13,101 bases of DNA from Pseudomonas sp. UBA4194 (GTDB lineage Bacteria > Pseudomonadota > Gammaproteobacteria > Pseudomonadales > Pseudomonadaceae): positions 875 to 13,975 of the forward strand of contig NZ_DFUE01000064.1 of NCBI RefSeq assembly GCF_002379585.1, read 5' to 3'. Shown here one piece after another: positions 7,673 through 13,101 of the stretch. The first letter of the stretch is position 1. Every line of letters begins with the position of its first letter. The notes under the pieces are model-generated. The model made no database searches. It saw only the letters and a list, made by a program, of their open reading frames with translations, and was not told the origin of the DNA. Made by a program: the position numbers and the translations under genes.

Positions 7673-8605
7673 ATGAAAGTCATTGCCGTCACCGCAACCG
7701 ACGAGATCGAACTGTACTTCCAGCCGCCCTTCGACTGGCAGCGCATGCTGCGTTTCTTTGGCGGCCGCTCCAGCGCCGGGGTGGAGGCCGTGGAGAACGG
7801 CATCTACTTCAGGACCATCGAGTGGCTGGGCGACAGTGGCTTGCTCAGCGTACGCCTGGACCTGCAACGACCCTGTCTCATCGCCCGCATCGAGGGTGAG
7901 GCCAGCCGGCATCTGGCAGCCCTTGTACCGAAACTGCTGCGTCTGTTCGACCTGCACACCGACCCCGCGGCGATTGCTCAGGCTTTCAGCCAGGACCTCT
8001 GGCTCAGCCGCCTGGTGGAACAGGCGCCGGGCTTGCGTATCCCGGGGGCGTGGTCAGGCTTCGAGCTGGTGGTGCGTACCATCGTCGGCCAGCAGGTCAG
8101 CGTGAAGGCGGCGACCACCATCACCGGGCGCCTGGTGCAGCGCGCCGGCCTGCCGGTGGTCGGCCCCAGCCACCCCCTGGCGGGCTGGCAGTTCCCTACG
8201 CCCGCCGCCTTGGCAGCGGCCAATCTCGATGCCATCGGCATGCCCACCAAGCGTGTCGCCGCCCTGCAGGGGTTTGCCCGGGCGGTGGCCGAGGATCGCG
8301 TGGTGATCGATGCAGTGGGCGAGGATCGGGCCCACCTGGATGCGTTGCGCAAGGGCCTGCTGGCGCTGCCCGGCATTGGTCCCTGGACCGTGGAGTACAC
8401 CGCCATGCGCGCCTGGCGCGACGCCGATGCATGGCCAGCCAGCGACCTAGTGCTGATGCAGGCGATTACCCGGGAGCATCCTGAACTGCTGAAACCGGGC
8501 CACCAGGCGGTGCGCAGCGAGCGTTGGCGCCCTTGGCGGGCGTATGCGGCGATGCATTTGTGGAATGAGATTGCGGATCGGGTGGGGGGGGAGCGTGGGG
8601 GGTGA
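7673..8605 (+). CDS. alkA: DNA-3-methyladenine glycosylase II (AlkA-type, HhH-GPD superfamily)
   Basis: A 310-residue protein starting MKVIAVTATD. The first ~115 residues match the AlkA N-terminal domain style (substrate-side beta region, for example FDWQRMLRFFGGR at 20-32). The catalytic helix-hairpin-helix glycosylase domain follows: VRTIVGQQVSVKAA at 134-147, the hairpin LPGIGPWTVEYTAMRAW at 232-248, and the catalytic aspartate in PASDLVLMQA, Asp258, in the position of E. coli AlkA Asp238. It should excise alkylated purines and pyrimidines by base flipping in the cytoplasm. The ATG at 7673 is preferred over an upstream in-frame GTG at 7628, because the domain starts just after it; the ribosome site is weak for either. 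There is no fused Ada domain, unlike some bacterial versions. The C-terminal RVGGERGG is encoded by a G-rich run that continues into the repeats downstream, so the tail may be recently altered. Confidence 0.9.
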   Translation: MKVIAVTATDEIELYFQPPFDWQRMLRFFGGRSSAGVEAVENGIYFRTIEWLGDSGLLSVRLDLQRPCLIARIEGEASRHLAALVPKLLRLFDLHTDPAAIAQAFSQDLWLSRLVEQAPGLRIPGAWSGFELVVRTIVGQQVSVKAATTITGRLVQRAGLPVVGPSHPLAGWQFPTPAALAAANLDAIGMPTKRVAALQGFARAVAEDRVVIDAVGEDRAHLDALRKGLLALPGIGPWTVEYTAMRAWRDADAWPASDLVLMQAITREHPELLKPGHQAVRSERWRPWRAYAAMHLWNEIADRVGGERGG

Positions 8606-8618
8606 TTCTTGGGTGGGT

Positions 8619-8667
8619 GGTGGAAGGGTTGGGATTTGGGGGGCGGTGGAAAGGTTGGGATTTGGGG
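8619..8667. repeat. G-rich tandem direct repeat, two 23-bp copies
   Basis: GGTGGAAGGGTTGGGATTTG at 8619-8638 recurs at 8645-8664 as GGTGGAAAGGTTGGGATTTG (one change), both followed by further G, giving a 26-bp period. It lies between the convergent stops of the glycosylase and the kinase gene. A similar G-rich lead-in is present before repeat element B. Confidence 0.8.
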
Positions 8668-8679
8668 TGAGGGGACCAT
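8664..8679. repeat. Solo cap remnant of the modular palindromic element
   Basis: GGGGTGAGGGGACCAT matches the outer part of the right-hand caps of elements A and B exactly. There is no palindrome, linker or partner cap, so this is a remnant (n = 0). It follows directly on the G-rich tandem repeat and sits 22 bp from the kinase stop. Confidence 0.7.
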
Positions 8680-8701
8680 CCCCCCCAAACCCCCAACCTG
8701 A

Positions 8702-10327
8702 TCACTCATGCCGCGGCAGATAAACACTCACCGTCGTCCCCTGCCCCACCTGGGAACGCAGCTGCACCCGCCCACCGGATTGCCGTGCGAAGCCGTAGAT
8801 CATCGACAAGCCGAGCCCGGTCCCGGAGCCCACCGGTTTGGTCGTGAAGAAGGGTTCGAACGCCTTGGCCATGACTTCCTCGGTCATGCCGGTGCCGGTG
8901 TCACTGACATGGATCGCCAGATACTCGCCAGCGCCGATGGCGTTATCCAGGTCATCGCTGCCATCGAGATGCTCGTTCGCCGTCTCGATCAGGATGCGGC
9001 CTCCCTGCGGCATCGCATCGCGGGCGTTGATGCACAGGTTGAGCACCGCGTTCTCCAGCTGTGCGCCATCTATCAATACCGTCCAAGGGTTGGCAGTACC
9101 TTGCACCTGCAGGTCGATCGTCGCGCCCACGGAGCGGCGCACCAGTTCCTCCAGCCCCTGGATCAGTTCGTTGACGTTGGTGGGCAACGGTGCCAGGTTC
9201 TGCCGCCGCGAAAAGGCCAGCAGCCGATGGGTCAGGGACGCCGCGCGCTTGACCGCGCCCTGGGCGACAATCAGGTAACGCCCCATGTCCTCCAGGCGAC
9301 CCTGTGCCAGGCGCATCCTCATCAGCTCCAGGCTTCCGGAGATGCCTGCCAGCAAGTTGTTGAAGTCGTGGGCAATCCCACCGGTCAGCTGCCCGACCGC
9401 CTCCATCTTCTGGGCCTGACGCAACGCCGCCTCGGCATCTTCGCGCTCGGCGATGGCAATGCGTACGCGCTCTTCCAGGGTCTGGTTAAGCTCCTGCACG
9501 GCGGCCTCGGCTCGCTTGCGGGCGGTCACATCGATGGAGGAGCCGATCAAGCCCACCACCTCGCCCGCCTCGTTGAGCAGCGGCGCCTTGAGTGACAGCC
9601 AGGTCGCTGCCGTGCCATCGGACAGGCGCACCTGTTCTTCGATTTCCACGGTCTGGCGTCCTTCCATGATGCGCCGGTCGTTTTCCATGATGACTCGGGC
9701 CTGAACCTTGTCTTCGAGAAAGTCCAGGTCGGTGCAACCGATGTACTGCTCCGGCGGCTTGCCGATCAGCTCGGTGGCGCCATGGTTGGCCACCAGCATG
9801 CGGCCTTCGCGGTCCTTGGCGTACACCACGCCCGGGACCGCCGAGGTAAAGCTGCGCAGCAAGCTGGTGATGCGGTCGCGCTCGGCCTCGGCATTGCGCC
9901 GCGTTTCGATGTCCAGCAGCACGCCGGGGAAGGTACAGGGGCGACCTTGCTCATCGAACTCGACGTGGCCGCTGGCTTCGATCCAGCGGTAGATGCCATC
10001 GCTCTGCAATACCCGGTATTCGCACCGGTACGGGCCCCCACGGCCCAGCGCCTCGAAGATCGCCGCCTGGACGCGACTGCGGTCCTCGGGGTGAATGCAG
10101 GCGGTGACCTGCTCCAGCGGCAGGCCCTGGGCACAGACCTTGGCCGACAGCCCGAAGGAACGTGCAAAACGCTCGTCGCCACTGACATGGTCGGCGGCCA
10201 CATCCCATAACCAGGTACCGATGATGACCCCGGCATCCAACGCCAGCTGCAGGCGCTGGGCGGCGTCGTAGCCACGCAATTGTAGAGGCAGGGACTCGCT
10301 GCCGGAACGTTCATCTGGACGGCTCAT
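8702..10327 (-). CDS. Soluble PAS-PAS sensor histidine kinase without receiver domain
   Basis: 541 residues from the ATG at 10327 (MSRPDERSGS). The first PAS domain spans about 25-140 (GTWLWDV at 37-43, RCEYRVLQSDGIYRWIEASG at 101-120). The second spans about 155-270 (VPGVVYAKDREGRMLVAN, then LIGSSIDVTARKRAEA). A short coiled coil (270-305) leads to the H-box, QKMEAVGQLTGGIAHDFNN, with His320 as phospho-acceptor. The ATPase domain follows: N-box LCINARDAM with Asn434, DTGTGM at 476-481, FEPFFTTK and GTGLGL near 502. It ends right after VSVYLPRHE, with no receiver domain, whereas many kinases of this subtype carry one. No membrane helices are seen, so it should sense an intracellular signal. 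An in-frame ATG at 10441 would add 38 residues; neither start has a strong ribosome site, and 10327 is preferred as closer to the PAS domain. No response regulator is adjacent. The ligand is unknown. Confidence 0.88.
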   Translation of the reverse strand: MSRPDERSGSESLPLQLRGYDAAQRLQLALDAGVIIGTWLWDVAADHVSGDERFARSFGLSAKVCAQGLPLEQVTACIHPEDRSRVQAAIFEALGRGGPYRCEYRVLQSDGIYRWIEASGHVEFDEQGRPCTFPGVLLDIETRRNAEAERDRITSLLRSFTSAVPGVVYAKDREGRMLVANHGATELIGKPPEQYIGCTDLDFLEDKVQARVIMENDRRIMEGRQTVEIEEQVRLSDGTAATWLSLKAPLLNEAGEVVGLIGSSIDVTARKRAEAAVQELNQTLEERVRIAIAEREDAEAALRQAQKMEAVGQLTGGIAHDFNNLLAGISGSLELMRMRLAQGRLEDMGRYLIVAQGAVKRAASLTHRLLAFSRRQNLAPLPTNVNELIQGLEELVRRSVGATIDLQVQGTANPWTVLIDGAQLENAVLNLCINARDAMPQGGRILIETANEHLDGSDDLDNAIGAGEYLAIHVSDTGTGMTEEVMAKAFEPFFTTKPVGSGTGLGLSMIYGFARQSGGRVQLRSQVGQGTTVSVYLPRHE

Positions 10328-10526
10328 GGATGGATCGACTCGCGTTGCACAGCGGGTTTCGGGGAGGCTATGGCTGAGCTGATGGCCTGATGCCTGGATG
10401 GTGACGGGACGACCGCCGGAATTCAAGCGACGTGCGTCCATCGTTCAGACACAGAAGGCGAGTAGATGTTCGGGAACCTGAGCCGGCGATCATCACGCCG
10501 CTCCCATGGCTACCGGCAATGAAGCA

Positions 10527-10552
10527 GCCCGGTACCCTGCAGGGCACCGGGC
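10527..10552 (-). terminator. Hairpin, probable terminator of the dehydratase/AraD1 operon
   Basis: The 26-base segment has two 13-base arms, GCCCGGTACCCTG and CAGGGCACCGGGC, pairing at 12 of 13 positions. It lies 30 bp past the stop of the AraD1-family gene. On the minus strand it is followed by TGCTTCATT, a weak T-tract, so it may be an inefficient intrinsic terminator. It also separates this operon from the kinase gene on the same strand. Confidence 0.6.
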
Positions 10553-10581
10553 CGGAGGTGAGCAGGACAGGCCTGTCGCGT

Positions 10582-11577
10582 TTAGAGCGCCTTGACCGCG
10601 CCTGGTGCAACAGGCGCGACGCCTTCGCCGATCGGGTTGATCAGCGGTGCACCGAATGCCTCGCTGGCGATCTCGAAGCGATCGCCGGGGCGGGTCTGGA
10701 TGCCGTCGGCGAACGACAAGGTAGCCGTACCGAAATAATGCACGTGCACATCACCCGGACGCAGGAACTGGGCGTACTTGAAGTGGTGATATTCGAGGTT
10801 CTCCAGGCTGTGGCACATGTTGTCCTCGCCCGACAGAAACTCTTTCTCCCAGATCACTTCGCCGTCACGACGAATGCGGCTGGTACCCACCAGGTGAGGG
10901 GGCAATGCGCCGACGCGCAGCTCCGGTCCATAGGCACAGAAGCGCAGCTTGGAGTGGGCCAGGTAGAGGTAGTTCTTGCGCTCGGTAACGTGGTCAGAGA
11001 ACTCGTTGCCCAAGGCATAGCCCAGCCGATACGGCTGGCCATCGTCGCCGATCACGTAGAGCCCGGTAAGCTCGGGTTCTTCCCCGGCATCTTCGGCGAA
11101 CGGCGGCACCGGGAACGCCTGACCCGGGCGCACGACAATGCTGCCATCGCCTTTGTAGAACCACTCCGGCTGGGCACCCACCTGACCGGCTGCCGGCTTG
11201 CCGCCTTCCAGACCCCATTTGAAGATGCGCAGGGTGTCGGTCATGGCGGCTTCGCCCTGCTCGGTCTGCTGATGCATCTTGTCGCGGGTGGCGGCGCTGC
11301 CCAGATGGGTCAGTCCGGTACCACTGACCAGGCAGTGTGCCGGGTCTTCATGATCCAGCGGTGGCAGCAGCCTGGCGCTGGCCAACAGCGCGGCGTACCC
11401 AGGTCCGGCCTGGGTGCCTCGGGCCGCCACTTCGGCGGCCAGGGAGCGGCCCTGGCGAATCGCCGCCAGGGCCAGCTCGCGGGTGCTGGCGATGTCGTTG
11501 ACCACCTGCACGTGTTCGCCTTCGACCACACCGACCTGACGCTGCCCCGCTTCGTTTTCGAACTGTATCAAGCGCAT
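10582..11577 (-). CDS. AraD1/GguC-like protein with fumarylacetoacetate hydrolase fold
   Basis: A 331-residue protein starting MRLIQFENEAGQRQVGVVEG. The N-terminal ~75 residues are the small domain typical of FAH-superfamily enzymes. The C-terminal catalytic fold carries the metal-binding pattern ExE...D as EEPELTGLYVIGDDG (Glu167, Glu169) and GNEFSDH (Asp195). Long stretches (HLGSAATRDKMHQQ, FKWGLEGGKPAAGQVGAQPEWFYKGDG, HVHYFGTATLSFADG) are what I associate with the AraD1/GguC family, linked to dehydration of 2-keto-3-deoxy sugar acids. The ATG at 11577 was chosen because GAGG lies 8 bases upstream; a GTG two codons earlier is too close to that site. It starts 14 bp after the stop of the dehydratase gene, so they form one operon. 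Inferred role: the second step of sugar-acid catabolism, giving a semialdehyde intermediate. The exact substrate is not determinable. Confidence 0.82.
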   Translation of the reverse strand: MRLIQFENEAGQRQVGVVEGEHVQVVNDIASTRELALAAIRQGRSLAAEVAARGTQAGPGYAALLASARLLPPLDHEDPAHCLVSGTGLTHLGSAATRDKMHQQTEQGEAAMTDTLRIFKWGLEGGKPAAGQVGAQPEWFYKGDGSIVVRPGQAFPVPPFAEDAGEEPELTGLYVIGDDGQPYRLGYALGNEFSDHVTERKNYLYLAHSKLRFCAYGPELRVGALPPHLVGTSRIRRDGEVIWEKEFLSGEDNMCHSLENLEYHHFKYAQFLRPGDVHVHYFGTATLSFADGIQTRPGDRFEIASEAFGAPLINPIGEGVAPVAPGAVKAL

Positions 11578-11591
11578 GTGCACAGCCTCGC

Positions 11592-12767
11592 TTACTCGAT
11601 GATGTTGAATTCGCTGAGGTACTCGTCGCTGATTTCCAGGCCCAGGCCGGGTTTGTCGTCATCCAGTTGGATATAGCCATTGACCGGTGCCGGCTCGCCT
11701 TTGAACACGTAGTAGAACAGCTCGTTGCCGACCTCTACGTCGAACACCGGAAAGAATTCGGCCATGGGCGACGCGGTGGTGGACATGGTCAGGTGGTAGT
11801 TGTGCATCTGCCCGGCATGCGGGATGACCGGCACCGACCAGGCCTCGGCCATGGCGTTGATCTTGCGGGCCGCGGTGATGCCACCGACGCGGTTGGTGTC
11901 GTACTGGATAACGTCCACCGCGCGCCGCTCGAGCAGGTCCTTGAAGCCGTAGGAGGTGAATTCGTGCTCACCGCCGGAGATCGGCATGATGCCCATCTTC
12001 TTCAGCTCGATATAGCCTTCGATGTCATCGGCGATCACCGGCTCTTCCAACCAGCGCGGTTCGAACTCGGCCAGCTTGGGCAACATGCGGCGGGCGTATT
12101 CCAGGGTCCAGCCCATGTAGCATTCGAGCATGATGTCGACGTCGGGGCCGGCCAGTTCTCGCAGGGCACGCACCTGTTCGATGTTGCGGCGCATGCCCGC
12201 CGGGCCGTCCTTGGGACCGTAGCCGAAACGCATCTTCAGCGCCGTGAAGCCTTGGGACAGGTAGCCCTGGGCTTCTTCCAGGAACAGGTCGAGGTTGTCA
12301 TTGGCGTAAAGTTTGGAGGCGTAGGTCCAGATCTTGTCCTTGGTGCGCCCGCCTAGCAGCTTGAACACCGGCTTGCCCACTGCCTTGCCCATGATGTCCC
12401 AGACCGCGATGTCGATGGCCGAGATCGCCGCCATGCCAATGCCCTTGCGGCCCCAGGCGTGGCTCTGGCGGTACATTTTCTGCCAGATGTATTCGTTGTC
12501 GAAGGGGTCTTCGCCGATGGCGATGGGGGCCAGGTACGTGTCGATGATTTCCTTGGCCACCCGCGGCGCCAGGGCACAGTTGCCGATGCCCACCAGGCCG
12601 GTGTCGGTTTCCACTTCCACCACCAGCCAGCCGTGAAAGCGGAACGAGCCCATGGCATCGCCGCGCTCGAACAGGATATCGCTGGCGTTGGTGCAGAAGT
12701 GCGCCTGGGGCGGCACGACCTTGCCTTTCCATTCGAATACACGGGTACGGATCGCTGTTATTTTCAT
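11592..12767 (-). CDS. Acid-sugar dehydratase, enolase superfamily (L-rhamnonate dehydratase-like)
   Basis: A 391-residue protein with a perfect AGGAG 8 bases before the ATG at 12767. It has the mandelate racemase/enolase-superfamily layout: an N-terminal capping domain (1-130; AISAIDIAVWDIMGKAVGKP at 114-133), then a barrel. Candidate metal ligands are Glu215 (IMLECYMGW), Glu241/242 (RWLEEPV) and Glu267 (SGGEHEF). Asp290 (QYDTNRVGG) and His317 (PHAGQMHNYH) match the Asp-His catalytic pair of L-rhamnonate dehydratase, and the C-terminal NGYIQLDDDKPGLGLEI also follows that subgroup. The first ligand is Glu, whereas E. coli RhmD has Asp there. It should dehydrate a sugar acid to a 2-keto-3-deoxy acid in the cytoplasm. 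The substrate could be rhamnonate, lyxonate or another aldonate; specificity in this superfamily cannot be read from sequence. The partner gene downstream is the AraD1-like protein. Confidence 0.87.
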   Translation of the reverse strand: MKITAIRTRVFEWKGKVVPPQAHFCTNASDILFERGDAMGSFRFHGWLVVEVETDTGLVGIGNCALAPRVAKEIIDTYLAPIAIGEDPFDNEYIWQKMYRQSHAWGRKGIGMAAISAIDIAVWDIMGKAVGKPVFKLLGGRTKDKIWTYASKLYANDNLDLFLEEAQGYLSQGFTALKMRFGYGPKDGPAGMRRNIEQVRALRELAGPDVDIMLECYMGWTLEYARRMLPKLAEFEPRWLEEPVIADDIEGYIELKKMGIMPISGGEHEFTSYGFKDLLERRAVDVIQYDTNRVGGITAARKINAMAEAWSVPVIPHAGQMHNYHLTMSTTASPMAEFFPVFDVEVGNELFYYVFKGEPAPVNGYIQLDDDKPGLGLEISDEYLSEFNIIE

Positions 12768-12873
12768 TGTTGTAGCTCCTTTCAGGCGCCGAGCGGACGC
12801 CGTTGTACATGCCGTTGAAGGCTTCTTGTGATTGGGCTCGAGCGGGCTCGATGGGGAGACTGTAGCGAGGGGA

Positions 12874-12914
12874 GTGATATCCAGCTAATCACTTATGGGC
12901 ATTTGGTGATAGCT
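12874..12914 (-). promoter_or_regulatory. Inverted-repeat operator candidate upstream of the dehydratase operon
   Basis: AGCTAATCAC (12883-12892) and GTGATAGCT (12906-12914) are reverse complements apart from one extra base, separated by 13 bp. A third half-site, GTGATAT, sits directly beside them at 12874-12880. The start codon is about 107 bp downstream, a usual distance for an activator or repressor site. TACAGT (near 12862) could be a weak -10 on the minus strand. The arrangement of a dyad plus an adjacent half-site is common for LysR- or GntR-type control of catabolic operons, but no regulator gene is in the window. Confidence 0.5.
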
Positions 12915-12958
12915 GGGGGTTATCGGGGGATTGGGGGGATTGGGGGTGGGGGTTTGGG
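12915..12958 (+). other. G-rich tract with G-quadruplex potential
   Basis: The plus strand has six runs of three to six G (12915-12919, 12925-12929, 12933-12938, 12942-12946, 12948-12952, 12956-12958) separated by loops of 1-5 bases. This meets the usual pattern for a G-quadruplex. The rest of the gap, 12959-12990, is also G-rich and has no gene. The tract precedes element D, just as shorter G-rich stretches precede A, B and C. Confidence 0.65.
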
Positions 12959-12990
12959 TCCTCGGTGGAGGGTTTGGGAGCGGTGGTGGG

Positions 12991-13101
12991 TGGTCCCCTC
13001 ACCCCAGCCCTCTCCCTGGGGGAGAGGGAGCTAAAAGCGGATCGTCGATAGCCGCAACACCACCGTACGGCCCCCTCTCCCTCAGGGAGAGGGTTGGGGT
13101 G
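12991..13101. repeat. Modular palindromic repeat element D (truncated by window end), at least one unit
   Basis: A left cap, TGGTCCCCTCACCCCAGCC (12991-13009), leads into a palindrome (13008-13028). One linker follows, reading AGCTAAAAGCGGATCGTCG, then ATAGCCGCAACACCACCGTA, then CGG. A second palindrome (13073-13093) leads into TTGGGGTG, the start of a right cap. The linker subtype is that of element B, but the orientation is that of element A. The left cap lacks the GTGAA found in A and B. Confidence 0.85.

Overview
The window looks like chromosomal DNA of a Pseudomonas (fluorescens/putida-type) species. The DNA is GC-rich with strongly GC-biased codons, the gene families are typical of that genus, and the intergenic spaces hold families of short palindromic repeats. 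This is a judgement from content and style, not from a database match. No RNA gene, transposase, CRISPR array or phage gene was seen.

Layout. (1) 2-1441: two EamA/DMT-family membrane transporters, convergent, with only 6 bp between their stop codons; the first is cut by the window edge. (2) 1541-1867: a modular palindromic repeat element with perfect 47-bp terminal inverted repeats enclosing a four-unit array. (3) 1877-5686 (minus): a very large 1269-residue protein with four ~115-120-residue N-terminal repeats and hydrophobic C-terminal segments. Its architecture resembles the HrpF/NolX/HrpK type III secretion translocator group, but no secretion genes are visible nearby. (4) 5833-6043: a second copy of the repeat element, in the opposite internal orientation and with two units. 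(5) 6049-8605: a DNA-repair island, in which a UvsE-type UV endonuclease is translationally coupled to a YfcE-like metallophosphoesterase and both diverge from an AlkA-type 3-methyladenine DNA glycosylase. (6) 8619-8679: G-rich tandem repeats and a 16-bp remnant of the same repeat family, between convergent genes. (7) 8702-10327 (minus): a soluble two-PAS-domain histidine kinase with no receiver domain. (8) 10582-12767 (minus): a two-gene operon of an enolase-superfamily acid-sugar dehydratase and an FAH-fold AraD1/GguC-family protein. It has a clear inverted-repeat operator candidate upstream and a hairpin terminator candidate downstream. (9) 12915-13101: a strongly G-rich tract followed by a third repeat element, cut by the window end.

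Working together. The two repair units on either side of 7542-7672 plausibly form a small functional group. The dehydratase and AraD1-like genes plausibly catalyse successive steps in catabolism of a sugar acid: acid sugar to 2-keto-3-deoxy acid, then onward towards 2-oxoglutarate semialdehyde. The sensor kinase has no visible partner. The most unusual items are the orphan repeat-rich translocator/effector-like protein and the modular 'cap-(unit)n-cap' repeat family, whose copies bracket that gene and recur with n = 4, 2, 0 and at least 1.
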